Assembly: GCA_026874595.1 (NCBI GenBank)
Contig: CM049322.1
Span: 48,215,340-48,279,339 of the forward strand
From: Sipunculus nudus
Taxonomy: Eukaryota; Annelida; Sipuncula; Golfingiida; Sipunculidae
Length of the DNA stretch: 64,000 bases
Reading direction: 5' to 3'
The translations under genes were made by a program, and so were the position numbers. Below are positions 23,605 to 38,297 of the stretch, in pieces (within the stretch, counting starts at the first letter, position 1; each line of letters opens with the position of its first letter). A model generated the notes under the pieces. It was not told where the DNA came from and made no database searches. It saw only the letters and a list, made by a program, of their open reading frames with translations.

Positions 23605-26600
23605 GTAAGGTCCCGATATACACAAAATTTAGGTTGTATATAAACGTTAATGCGCCATCAGATATGATTTATTTCAGGAATATTAGAATATCCTGGACAT
23701 ATGCTCAACTCTCTCTCTCTCTCACTGAATAAGGACATTGTTAATCAAGGGTATCTCTTAATTTTTTTTGTTTGTTCAGTAACCATTCATAAAGTCCAAT
23801 TATTGCATATTTAAGGGCACTGCATGTAATGGATAAGCATTATTTGTTAACTTAACATCAACTGACGAGTATAAATGACGGTGTTTCGAAGCGAGCAGAC
23901 CAACACGTGTAAACATCCTTTAACGTGGCTCTGTTGTTGTTTCGCGCGATGTATTGTGGGACGATGATGTTAGCATTTGTGCCATATGCCTCCGTTAGCG
24001 TAGCGGAAGATCAACTGGTAACCATGCTGACGTCTACATGCCATTTAAGTTTGTCAGATCGCCTGTCAAGAAACATATTCTGTATATGTTTCGTACATTG
24101 GAAATTCAAGGACTTACAAATGGATAAATGGCAAAATTTTTGTTAGTGCTAGCCTCTTAGGCAGGTATAATTATCCCCGCCTCAGATGAGGTGATAAAGT
24201 CTGACTCCCCTGCGGGCCGTCTTTCCATCTGTTAATAATTTCTATGCTACATAATATCTTAACGTGTAACTCTGATTTACTACTTCTCATTAAAATGGCA
24301 TTTGTATATTATCGGTCTCTAGATCCTATCAGGTTTTGGTCAAATTTGAATGAATTTCGGATTTTTAATGATTTTTTTTTAAATTTTTTTTTCATTTCAT
24401 ATGCGTAACGATATCTTAAAAACAGTAACTAATTTTCACTTTTTATCAATATGGGGAGTGTACAATATTAGTCTCCTCACCTGAGTAGGTTTTGGTCACA
24501 CTTGAATGATTTTTGCATTGTTATGAACGTTTATTGTAAAATCAAAATGACATATGAGACAGGATTATTTAAAACTATTACTTATGTCCCCATTTCTAAT
24601 AGAGAATGCAAGAGTATCTTTGGATTTACTCGCCAGATGACGTTTTAATCAAACGTTAATTTTTGGACTGTTTAAACATTTTTTTTCCACATTTAAAAAT
24701 AAAAATAATTATTATGCAACGAATATCTCAAAATGTGTAACTGTTATTTACTTCTAATTAATATGAAAATGTTATGGGTCTCGTATCCTGAAATGGTTAA
24801 GGGGACACCTGAATTTTTTTTTTTTTTAATTTTTTTAAATTAATTTTTCCATTTTCACTTTTATATTTCATATTTGATGCAAGATTTCAAGAATGTATTA
24901 TTTGGATCCACCTCTAATTTATCAAGTGTGTGTGTTTTCAGATTCTACTCTCATGATTAGGTTTTTTATCTGGTAAACATTTTGATTTTTATGTTTTCTA
25001 CATTTGGTAATTTATCGAATTTCTCATGCAATTGTATAAGGTTCACATTTCTCACATTCTCATATGGCGGGGTTTTGGTCCTCTGGACCTTTTCTAGTTT
25101 TCAGAGTCTGATTCATATCAAGAGGGAAAATAGTTTATTTGCAATGTAATAAAATAATGACCACATGACATAACTAAAAAGCACCAACAGGGCGTATACT
25201 TCCGCTAACACTTGTATTTTGCATATCGGACGGTCTTAAAATTCAATCAACTAATATCCCGACATTCCACATTATTTAACTAACATTCACTTCAAACATT
25301 AGGTAGCTCGACTAAAATCATAATTTGAAACGAATGCCTTTGGTCCATTCTTCCATGACGCTCAGCTAATTTTGACTGTGTGCTCATTTCTTTTATAAAT
25401 GTTATATATTGTCTGTTAGAATAGTCTATTGCTAATATTACTGTGTTGAAAAATAGACAGAAAATAAAAATTTCAGGATTTATAGGAGACCTGTCCGAGA
25501 CCCCCCTGAACTTCACAATAGAGAATTCCAAGGAAAAATGAATAAAATTTATACCCTGTCTGTCTGCGTGCTCAAAATCATGTTTCTTGACCATAGCTAG
25601 CAGAATATAGGTCACAATGATCCATTATCAGGTTTCCAAGGAAAATTGCCTGAACCCTTCCAGGATGTTGCATAAAAAGATTCTGGGCCTAAATGACATA
25701 TTAGAAGAGTCTAGGGCTAATGGATACAATTTGTGCCCTGTCTAACTGCTCAAAATTATGCTTATAGCAAAATGACTTGCAGAATATAGGTCACCATGAC
25801 CCAATTTCAGGTTTCCATGAGATTTGCCTAAAAAAGATTCAAGGCCTAGTGGATACAATTTGTGCTCCGTCTGATTGTTTTGTGGCTTATAATATTTCCT
25901 ATAGGTCGCAACATATAGGTCATGGTGACCTAATTTAAGTTTTAATTTAATCATATTTATTTAAACAGGATTACATAGTAGCCATTATGGTTAATGAAAC
26001 ATGTTCTCCAAGAACATTTGCCAAGAACGTCTCAGAATGTTACATTAGAAGATTCTAGGCCTAACATATACAATGTTTGACTCGTCTAACTGTCTGGGTA
26101 CTCAAACACATTACCTAATTTTAGGTTTCCAAGATGATTTACCTGGAACCTCCCAGGATATTGTGATTGAAGATTCTAGGACTAATGGATACAATGTGTT
26201 CCTTGTCTTACTGTCTGGGTGCTCAAAACCAGTTTTCAGCCCATAGGTCACAAAATATAGGTCACCATGACCTAATTTCAGGTTTCCAAGGAAATTTGAC
26301 TAGGGCCTCCCTGAATTTTATGTTGATATTAGTCCAAATGGAAACAATTTGTGCCCCGTCTCACTGTCTGGGTGCTTAATGCTTATATGGCATCTTTTCT
26401 GATAGGTCGCAAAATATAGGTCATGGTGACCTCGTTTCAGTTTTCAAAGGATAATTGCCAAGGACGTCTCAGAATGTTACATTATAAGATTCTAGGCCTA
26501 ACACAGATACGATGTGTGCCCTGACTAACAGTATGGGTGCTTATATGACTTCTTTTACTAAAGGTCGCAAAAAAGAGGTCCTGGTGACCTAATTTCATTT

Positions 26601-28358
26601 TTCCACAAACATTAGCCATGACGTCTCATAATTTTACATTAGAAGATCCTAGGCCTTGCAAATACAATGTGTGCCCTGCCTGACTTTCTTTGTTCTTTAA
26701 ATCCTGTCCTCGGCCTGTAGCTCACAAAATGTAGGTCACCATGACCTAATTTCAAGTTTCCAGGGAGATTTACTTAAAAATCCTAATTTCATTTTTCCAC
26801 AAACATTAGCCATGACGTCTCATAATTTTACATTAGAAGATCCTAGGCCTTGCAAATACAATGTGTGCCCTGCCTGACTTTCTTTGTGCTTAAAATCCTG
26901 TCTTCGGCCTGTAGCTCACAAAATGTAGGTCACCATGACCTAATTTCAAGTTTCCAGGGAGATTTACTTAAAAATCTCCCAGGATTCTGCGTTAGAAGAT
27001 TCTAAGTCTAACAGATACAATTTCTGACCATCTGACATTCAGTGTGCACAAAAACATATTTTTGGCCTGTAGGTCACAAAATATAGGTCAACATGACCTA
27101 ATTTCAGGTTTCAAAGGAGATTGGCCTAGAACCTCTCATGATATTATGTTAGAATATTCTAGCACTAACAGATACGATATGTCGACCTGACATTCAGAGT
27201 ATTTCTATAGCATCTTATTTTTTCTTTAGGTCGCAGAATATATGTCACAGTAACCTAGTTTCAAGTTTCAAAGGACATTTGCTTAGGACCTTCTTAAATG
27301 TCACGTTGGAGGATTTTAGGCCGAATGGATACAATTTGTGCCCCCTCTGACTGTCTGGGTGCTCAAAATCATACTTTCAGCCCGTAGGTCACAAAATATA
27401 GGTCAAAAGAATTGCACGGAATCGCCCAAATTTTATATTCTGATTTCTCCCATGTTCCTACCCGATTCCATTAACTCCAATTAAGAACATATTGCCCGGA
27501 CACACACCACACAGAAACACGACAGATTACACAACCCCCGTCCATCTTCGTTGGCGGAGGTAATTCATAACCCGGTGAACGACCATTCATGAATTTTACA
27601 TTACTAGTCCAGTAATATGTGGACAAAGCAGTGTGCAGTTGTTTAACATACGATATAGTAAAACCCTTTGGTGTCCGGTAAATATTTTATGACGCCGGAC
27701 CCAAATTCCCGGTGGAACACCATGCCCATTTCGAGCCTTCACATGTATACGTAAAGATTTATATATGTTAGCTAATGTGAGAACGTCGAAAGCCTTGCCG
27801 ATATCGACGTCTGACCTTGTAGCCTGTAAGGGGTCGCAGGAGCACGCCTGTCATTGATAATACTTTCTATATTCTTTGCTGTGTCAAGGTCTCGAGGCAA
27901 GGTCTATCAAAAGTAAACCAGGGAGATCGATCAAGTCGTGTTCATGCACGGGCGGAATGTTCACGCATTACATAATATATGCTTTTGATAAATGCTAACT
28001 ACATGTTCGGTCCAATTAATTCAGAAGCTCGGCAGAAAATAACATACTGTCAGTGATAAACTGATCGTATCATCTATTAAAATCAATACAGCTGGTACAC
28101 ATATCATAATTTAATAAAGTCGGCTCTAATAGTTTGTAACGTGTACGCCCCCTTTATTCAGACGTTGAAGGTGTCGGGAGAGAACCAATGATCTGACGCA
28201 AAAAATGGCGTCATTTACGAATCCTAATTATGATGCGAACGCAGAGAAAGATTCTAAAGGTAAGATCCTGAGATACACAAAGTCTAGGTAGAATACAAAC
28301 GTTTGTGCTCCATTAAGTTTGATATCTTTCAGGAATATTGGAATATCCTTGACATGTG

Positions 28359-28411
<53 letters not shown>

Positions 28412-31400
28412 GGCGAGAGTTAATACGGGCTTCTCTTAATTACGGGGATCTTTTAATTATAGACAAATCTTAATTAATTGCTCAACTGAGTTCAGTAAAT
28501 CATAATCAGATAAGATGGCGAATGGCTGGCCGTGTATAATATTTAAATTACAGGCTAACAGTACCACCCTCATGCTTGTTATTCATATCGTATATATGAG
28601 AATATGAAAGAAAATTATAAATTAAATACCACAGTGAACAGTAATCTCTATAACAGTTGGTGCTACTTTACAGAAAATATTTGAGGGTCTAAGACACAGC
28701 TAATCAGAAATGCTCATACCATTCACTGCTGGGGGGTCTAGAATGTCAGACTTTTTTTATATACATATTAGTAAGGACACGTGGGACTCGGTGTAAAATA
28801 TAATACAAATATTGCTTTTGTGCTCATCATGTATTACCCTGACCTGACACCATTTTACAAATTTAGATTAGTTTCTAAATACACCATTGGCGCATTTAAA
28901 AATGTAGTGAGGAGGACGATGTAGTCCGTTCAAGTGTGTTGAATGAAAATTATTTCGAGGGATATTACATAACCGTTGGTGTTTATGTGATAAGAACTGT
29001 ACGGAAACAATATTATTTTGTATACATGCGCATGTGAATTGTAAACAGAAGGTGATTCCATGAAAAGTAACAAATTTTGAATTGAAAGTTTGACAGTTGA
29101 GGAAGATAGTCCCGGACGTCCCAAAAGTGCCCAAACGGGAGAGATTCGTTTTGTGTTGAAACGACGTCTGGCGGAAGGACGGTTACAGTTCTGGAACTGT
29201 AAAACGCCTGACAGGCAGACAGACGGACAAAGATGTGTCCTTGTTAAGAATTATAGCTAAACTTTACATGGAAATAATTTATAATAAGCATTTCCCTCAC
29301 ATAACCATTGTTCTATAGAGGGGGGCGTTTTAGGTGTGGGGGAAGAGAGGGAGTTGCCATTCACAACGTCAGAATAATACCCTGAAACGATTCACATGTT
29401 CAGGGAAACTATGCAAAAAAGTTAACTTTCAAACTTTCATTTCTTATAAAATCTCATCTTCTGTGTCATTCCTCGGCTGCTGACATTTGTTAGGCTTTGT
29501 TAAAGACATTTTACAATTGTGAGATTTGCGCTACGCTCTTTACACAGCGCTTTACCCATAGGCCAACTACCTATATCGTAAGCGCTGTTTGTTATGACCT
29601 TGTATCCTGAATTTCTACACCATAGGGGAGCACTGTATTTTGGTCCAATCAGATGAGACCCTGTGCTGGAAGACACAGCCAAGGTTTTTCATTTCGTTTT
29701 GAGTGACAGCTCATCACCCCAGCGACAGTTTGAACAGGCCACAGGCTCAGAGAGAAATGCCCAACACGTGGTTTCTGGGCGGAGCCTGATGCCTGTCGAG
29801 TGTTTGTTGACTTGCATTTGGTTGGCTGCTAGTCACATCAGCAGTTTTTTTGTTTTCAGGAGACAGGCCCATGTGCACCACCAAGTGTTTAAGTGCATCA
29901 TAAACGGTCAAAGCAGGCAGCGGGAAAATCAGTAGATTCTTTAGAAGCGCAAGGTTTCCGCTGCCTCAGGAGCGTAGATTTGTGCAGTCTTTTACTTTCT
30001 TTCTTGTTCAAATTAATAAAGGTTTTCTCATTACTTGTTATTTGTTAGTCTGGTAGCAAGTATTACAGCAAATGCTTATGGATGGTTTGCTGATATTTTA
30101 TGGAACATTTACTCTGATATAAAGGAGTAGGTGTCAGTTGGGTAAGCGTATGGTTTCTGGGTCTTGCTCTCTTATCACGTGACCTCGGTCGTCGGTTGGA
30201 TTGGCTCGTCTTGACTAAAGTAGAATCTCTCTGTAAGACCGCCCATTTAATAAGACCACCTGTCTGTTAAAATCACCCTTGAGTGAACCGAAAGCAGTTA
30301 CATTAGTTTTAACTGACCCGTCTAATAAGACCATCTGTTGATTAAAACCATTTTCAGCCAGTCGCACAGGTGGTCTTTCTACACAGGTTTTACTGTACAT
30401 CAAAGACACTTGATCTTTTTTCTTGATATATAGCACAATTCTGGACAAAGTACAAAGTGGCATTTAATGTCAACATTATACATTAATAAGTAGAATATGG
30501 AGATTGATTTACACATTAGAAAGTGAGCGAATCTTATCAATGAATGTAAATACAATCAAGAAATGTGGATCATTTTCTTATCACCTTTATATATATCCAC
30601 CAGTAACCTTGATAGGATTTCATGGTAAAATACAAAGTTCAACAAATAGAGCTCTGATCAGAGCCTGATATCTCATGATTTGCTGCTAGAATAAAACAAA
30701 ACCTGATATGGTACGAGTCGGATTTCCCCATTAAGAGTTTTCCCTATGTAACACAAGTTTTGCTGAACACCCCACAAATGCGTCCGCCCACACAGTTACG
30801 ACGACTTTTCATGGTCCCGAATATATGATCCAAGTAACTATGAACTGAAATTATTGTGCGTAAGCTTGAGAGGTTAACTCACAACACGGTGGTATCTGTG
30901 CCGTGGGGGGGGGGGGGGGTGCACGTATGCGAGAGGAATGAATACACGTCATTATCGACATGGTGGTGTCGTTCGGTGCTCATAATTTTTTATTGCAGGC
31001 CTCAGTGTCAGTAGTGCGTCAAATAACCGGCATCGAGATAAAATCCTTTCTTATAGTGTCAAATTTTTCAATTAACATTAGCTCCCATATTTGTCTTAGT
31101 CGTGTGTCGGCTAGGTGACCCTTCAGGACGCAAATCGCATGCATTCTGACGTTTGTTTTTGTAAAGAGGAATATTCGCCGACTTGTAAATTTGTGTCTTT
31201 CGTTTTAATGGACTCTCTATGGCCATTTACTCTGTACCTAAGAATCAGGCTTGTTTTGCCAAGGTAATTAGTTTCTGGACACAATTTACATAAAACAGCA
31301 TATACCACACATTCACGTGCAATCAAAATACTCCTGAATGGTGAGTTTAGTACCATTGGTAACCAGACATTTAGTATCCCTAGAAATTTAACCCCCCCCC

Positions 31401-34400
31401 CCCCCCTTCCCCCTTTTTTAATAATAGGCCAACATCTTCAGAACATTCACTGACACTTGGCAAGCCACCAGGGTTATTTCAGGTGTGCTCTTAAAAACCA
31501 AGGTCATGGTCACTAGTCTCTTTCAACAAGCATTTGTACCATGTTTCCGTAAGCATAGCGAAAGCCAGGCATAATGCCTACATAACTTTAAAAGTGTCTA
31601 ATGCAAAATCGCCTGTACAGAAACATATTCTTGTAAGATTTTTTATAAAAACTGCATTAAGCTGGAAATGTATGTACAAGTTTTGAAATAAGTGCCGGAC
31701 CATCGGAACTTTAAGGTCGGACAAAGGCAGCTATAGCAAAATTTTGTTTGGGCTGGCTTCTTTGGCAGATAAAATTATTATCCTCCGCCTCAGTAGAGAG
31801 TCTGTCCGTCCGTCCCTTATTATTTCTTTGCTCCAAAATTTACTTTGATCTGCTACTTTATTATAATGACATGTGTATTTATAGATTTTGGTCAAATATG
31901 AATGATTTTTGGATTTTTATAGATTTATTATTTTTGCTTTTTCTATGCATAAGGATATCTTTAAAACTGTAACCAATAATCACTTCTAATTAATATGGCA
32001 AGTATCCCTTATTAGTTTCCTAGCCGGATTAGATTTCGTCACACCTGAATGATTTTTGGATTTTTTCTAAAGTTCATATTTTTTATCAAACTGTCATATG
32101 AGACTCATAGATATAATAATGTCCTCACAAAAAATTCTCCTCACAGGTTAGGGTTTTTTAGTGGTTAACATTTTTATGATTTCTTCATTTGGTATTATTG
32201 TCGAATTTCACATGCGATTGTATATGGTATATGGTGCACTTGCTAACAGTCTTATATGGCTGAGAATTTTACCTCTGGGCCTTTTCTGGTTTCCAAATGC
32301 TGTTTTATATCAATAGGGAAAATACTTCATTTGAGAAGCAATAAAATAATGACCACATTGCATAACTAAAAAGCACTCACAGGGGGGTATACTTCCGCAA
32401 AATCTGGTATTTTTCATATCGGCGGGTCTGTGACCAATAACCACTTATACTTTATAGAGCAAGTGCCCCTTAATAGTTTCCTAATCTTGTTTGGTCTTGG
32501 TCATACTTGAATGTTTTTTTTTTATTTTTTTAAAGTTTATATTTTTATCAAACTGTCATTTGAGACACATAGATATAATAATGTCCTCACACAAAATTCT
32601 CCTCACACGATTAGATTTTTTAATTGTTAAAATTTTGATTTTTATGATTTCTTCTTTTGGTTATATTGTCGAATTTCCCATGCGATTGTATATGGTGCAC
32701 TTGCGAACATTCTTATATGGCTGAGGATTTTACCTCTGGACCTTTTCTGGTTTCCAAATGCTGTTTTATATCATTAGGGAAAATACTTTATTTGAGAAGC
32801 AATAAAATAATGACCACATCACATAACTAAAAAGCACTCACATGGGGTTATACTTCCGCAAACACTGGCAGTTTTCTTATCGGCGGGTCTTCAAAGTCAA
32901 TCAAGTTATCCCACATTCCAAATCCACTTGCATTCAAATTAAACATCAGGTAAATCCTTTATTAACATATTTTGAAACAAATGTCTTTTCTCCATTCCTC
33001 CTAACAGATGTAAAATATAGATGTATAACCGGCTTCTTTGACACAAGGGTAGAGCACAAGACTCAAAGCCGGGAGGTCGTGAGTTCAAATCTCAGCCGAG
33101 GCTGTGAGATTTTCATGGTCAGCCCCAACCTAGGGTGAGCGCTCTGCAGACTCAATGGGACGGTCGTGCCCTACAACCGAGTGTCACTCACAAATGGGTG
33201 CGTCTTTCGGGGGTTCCTTAGTGTTATAACCCAGCAAAGGGGATGCCTTCACACCTAGATCACACAAATGCGGTAGACTCTGGGCCTGTGACAGCAGGAT
33301 AAAAAACATGAAATGATATGAAGCGAGTGCTACCATCCTGTCATGTAGTCCGTAACCGAACTGGAACCTTGCAGATGCACATGGAAAGATTTTTTTGTCA
33401 AGCTATGACTGATGATGAAGTAAAATACGATCAATTTAAATATCTAGAAAATGATGCATATGTCCTTTCTGGAGGGGGAATGGGTTGTTCTTAACCCGTC
33501 AACCGCTCAGGTCACTCAACCAGACTAAAAATTTAGTCAAATACTTGCGCTGAGCGATAGTGACCGCAGATCATAAAGAGAGTGGGCCATAAAGTTTAAA
33601 AGAAGTGTTTATATTTATGGGCCGATTCAATTTATTTTTAAGATGTTTTACTGGAAAACACAGCATACATTTTGCAAAAAAAAATTGCACTGAATCGTCC
33701 AAAATATATTTTTGATTTTACCATATCAATTTAATCAAATTCAATCCAGAACATTTGAAGATATTGCTCGGACACACATCACAGACAAACACGCAGATCA
33801 CATGAACCCCGTCAATTTTCGTCTACGAGGGTAATTTATTTTCAGGTGAACGACCCCTCATGGACTTAAACATTAAAAAAAACAGAACTGTTTGGACAAA
33901 GCAGAGTAATAAATCAAATTTAAAAAAATACAAAACGTTTTGTGAATTGTGCGGTCTAGTAAAATTCTTTTATTTCCGGTAAATATTTTGTGACGCCGTA
34001 CCAGAATGTTCGGTGGGAACGCCGTGCCAATTTCACACCTTGATATTAACATGCATACATATAGATTTATATTCATATGTAAGCTAATGAGGGGAAGTCA
34101 AATGCTTGGCCGAGATCGACATCTGACCTTGATAACCGTAAGGGGTGGAAGGGGCACGACTGTCATTGAAAATACTTTCTATAGTTTCTTTTCTGTTTCA
34201 AGATCCCGAGGAAAAGTATATCAAAAGTAAACGAGACAAGTCGATCAGGTCGTGTTCATGCGCGGTCGGAAGGTCCTCGTGTTACATAATATGATATGCG
34301 TTTGATAAATGTCACCTTCATGTTCACATTAATTTATTCACAAGCTTGGCAGAAGGTAATATACGGTCAATGAAAAACTGATCGTTTCATGTGTTTAGAT

Positions 34401-36265
34401 CAATATATTTGTTACACATATTATAATTTAATAAAGCCGGTTCTGGTAATTTGCAACGTGTACGCCCCCTTCGTTCAGACGTTAAAGGTGTCGGGAGGGA
34501 GCCGGTGATCTAACGCGAAAAATGGCGTCATTTTCGAATCCTAATTATGATGCGAATGCAGCGAAAGATTCTAAAGGTAAGATCCAAATATATACACATA
34601 TTATAAACGTTATATAAATAAACGTTAATTAGCCATTAGATGATTATATTAGCCATATTGGAATATCTTGGACATGTGCCTATTTCTATCTCTCTCAATG
34701 CAAGAAATGTTAACTTTTCAAACTAACATTCCTTCAAAAATCTCAACCTCAGTGTCATTTTTAGGCAGCTGCCTATTGTCATTGACATTGTTAAAGACAT
34801 GTTACATATGTGTTATTTGCTTTGTCTTTTTATAAACCTTTTTTACATTATCAAATTTATTTAGGTGTTCTCATTACTTGTTGTTTGTTAGTCTGGTAGC
34901 AAGTATTACAGCAAATGCTTGTTGATGGTTTACTGACATTTTAAGGAACATTTGTTCCGAGATAAAGCAGTACGTGTCAGTTAGGTGTGGTTTTCGGTCT
35001 CGCTTTCCTAGCACGTGGCCTCGGTCGTCGTCTGGATTGGCTGGTCTCGACTAAAGTGGAATTTGTCTGTAAGACCACGCAGCTCATAAGACCACATGTA
35101 TGTTTAGATCATCCTTGAGTGAACCGAATGTAATCACATTAGTTATAACTGACCCCTCTAATAAGACCACCTGTTGATTAAGACCATATTCAGCCAGTCC
35201 AAGGGTTGGTTTTATTATACGGGTTTTACTGTACACCACAGTCACCAGCTCTTTGGCTGGATATATAGACGGCACAAATGTATTAACAGGTCAAGTAAAA
35301 TAAATGAGAGACCAATAGGATAATGAGATATAGGTTGGGAAATGTGAGTTATAATATTTAACAATGTTGTGTTGATCAGTAGATTGGTATGTTTATGTAT
35401 CAGGTTATTAAGCTTACTGCAAAATGGTTTGTTAAGATTAGCTGACGGAAGATTCTGGATGCTTCTGGGAGGATTAGTTGGTAATTTCAATTAAGAGAAG
35501 TGTAGAGAAGTCTGTAGAATAGACGAGAACCTTCTCGTAATTTCTTTGCTGTGTGTCAATTACCGCGTTAAGGACGAATAATAGTCCTTGGACTTAGCCA
35601 AGAAGTTCGTTGGGCCGTGTATTTGTGAAGTTAGAGCCAGTTAGCGGCGGGAGGAAAACTGTGTAGTATTTCTTGAAGTACTGTTCGTGAGACAGGAACC
35701 AGTCAACGGTGGTCGAAATCCATTCGTGACGTATTTGATAATAAACTGGCTTTTGTTGCAAACCCTAGACTGATACATTTGCTTGAAAATTCCCGGGAAA
35801 TATATGTACGCTGTGCGTGAGTAATGACAATAACCCAAATCTGGACAAAGTACAAAGTGATATTTAGTGTTGATATTTTACATTAATCAGTCGAATATGC
35901 AGCAATACATCAAGAAGTGAGCGACTCTTATCAATGAAGGTTAACACAACCAAGAAATGTGGATCATATACTTAGCACTTTTATATTTAGACACCAGCAA
36001 CCTAGAAGCATGTAGGATTTGATAATAGGTAAAATACGAAGTTCACCATAGAGGACTCGAAATTTCAGAGCGTGATAAGTCGTGATTGACTGCTAGAATG
36101 AAACAAAACCTAATATGATACGAATCCGAATGCATCATTAAGGTTTATGGTGGCCATCTTACAATTGCAACCAGCAACACAATTCCGTCCACTTTTCATA
36201 GCCTAGAATACATGATCCAGGAATTTTGTAAATACACCCCCCCCCCAATTAACGACACACACACA

Positions 36266-36325
<60 letters not shown>

Positions 36326-36599
36326 ATAAAATAATACTAACATTTTATTTTGTAGAGCATAAAATCCACAGTGCTGTGCTCTTAAACGCTATTACAAGCA
36401 AGTCATTGCATAAAAATGACTATGAGAAAAAAATATTCATTATATAAAAAATAAGACAAACATTTAGATATTACTTAGGCTAGATAAAACATGTACATAA
36501 TCCAGTAATATACATTAACAATGATACTAAACCAATAAAAGACATTAAAACTCTAAAAGTGTCTATAAGTATGTCTTGAGCATGTTTTTTTAAAAGCGG

Positions 36600-36673
<74 letters not shown>

Positions 36674-36784
36674 CGTGAGATAATCAGATGAAGACGCCTT
36701 TGTGAAGATGAATTTTGTTCACAAGCATTGGAAGGTTGGAGCTCCCTCATCAGGCGCCATGTGGAACATGTGTATTAAACGGCT

Positions 36785-36845
<61 letters not shown>

Positions 36846-38219
36846 TGATAATTTATGATAACCATAATGCGTGGTACAGTCTGACAGTTCATCGACTGGC
36901 TTCCCTGGACATGTACCATAATGCCATATCATTGTGCAGTTACCAAAAATGCAAGGTTATTAATGTCCAGTCAATGTATTCAGTATAAAGTTCATGCACT
37001 CTGACAAAATTAGTGGATTGAAGTTCATCATTAATGTTCGTAAATGACGATTGACCTTTAGTATAATAGCGATATGGTTAAAAAAAGTTCATGATTATAT
37101 ATAACACTGGAGTTTAACATTGGCATAAATAGTATATTAAATGATATATTGAATAGTTAGCATGAGTAATTTAACGCATAAATTGATTACGTCTGTAGTT
37201 CACTTGATTTTATTGTACGTAAGCTAGAGAGGTGATCTCACAACATGGTGGTATCTGTATGGGGATGTGCACGTATGCGAGAGGAATGACAACACGTTTT
37301 TTATCGATATTGTGAGGTCGTTCGGTGCTACTTATATTACGGCAGGCCTCAATGTTAGTAGTGCGCCAGATAACCGGCATCGAGATTAAATCCTTTTCTT
37401 TAGTGTCAAATTGATCAGTTAACTTTATTTCCCATGTTTGTCTTAGTCGTGTGTCGGCTAGATGACCTTTAGGGCACAAATCTGCATGCATTCTGAATTG
37501 TGTTGTTGTCGTTGAGAGAAATGTTCGCCGACTTGCAAATTTGTCGGAACATATCCTGTTACATCTAAATGGCTGTACATAATGGATTTCTAATCATTTG
37601 GTGGGTGATAACTCGTGCGGTGAATTTAATTATATCAGTCAGTGGGTCTGCGTTATATAGATGTTTGTAGGGTACCATTTGTTATACTGACTGTGTTTTC
37701 GAGGAATTGAATCAAATCTACGGAATATTCCATTTTGAATTTTATGTCGGGGTGAAAGTTATTGAATTCTGTATACAATATTAACAGAATTCCAAGACCG
37801 TGATGCCAGATAAGAAAAATGTCATTGATATATAAAGCATGTATAAAGTAGTGGTTTAAATCTTTGATGAACATCAAAAATTTCTTCCATGGAAATCATT
37901 AATGTATTAGCATATATATAAGATATTAATATTTATACATTTTATTTAAATGTTAAGGCCTCAGGCTCATGGAACCGTATAAGGAACATAACATTTTTCT
38001 ACATGATAGTCTGTGGTGCTACACCTTGGTGATGCACATTATAAATCAAATGAAAATACAATTGAAGTAACTAATTCTTACAAAAAAAGATAATAAATAA
38101 AAACAGATGAAATAAATAACAGTTTGTATATATGTGTTTAAGACTTACATATACAAAAATATAACACAGCATTGTAACGTATAATGGATAGCAATGAACT
38201 CTGGACAATCAAATACATC

Positions 38220-38297
<78 letters not shown>

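Larger units (their letters stand above)
22000..23750 (+). repeat. Segmental duplication unit 1 (short)
   Basis: The 5' block with GAATCGCCTGTGCAGAAACA (about 22015) matches 24048 and 31605. The block from about 22640 (GGGCCGATTCGATTTATTTT, then AATTGCAAAGAATTGTCC) matches 27404 and 33618 and runs through the first-exon cassette at 23550. The downstream part present in units 2 and 3 is missing. Confidence 0.75.
24040..31360 (+). repeat. Segmental duplication unit 2
   Basis: In order: a 5' block (24040-25280) like that of units 1 and 3, a tandem array private to this unit (25430-27400), the first-exon cassette (27400-28400), a downstream block (29400-30480, matching 34710-35900) and the end of a Penelope-like endonuclease (30880-31360, matching 37210-37570). 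Confidence 0.75.
31540..37570 (+). repeat. Segmental duplication unit 3
   Basis: A 5' block (31590-32900) with an internal 461-bp tandem duplication (TCGGCGGGTCT at 32419 and 32880), a SINE insertion at 33032, the first-exon cassette (33600-34700), the downstream block (34710-35900) and Penelope-like sequence to about 37570. It has the same order as unit 2 but lacks the AGGTCA array. Confidence 0.75.

Noticed and set aside
25430-27405. CRISPR-like array
   Set aside because: Units of ~158 bp diverge along their whole length without unique spacers, and the genome is eukaryotic. It is a satellite.
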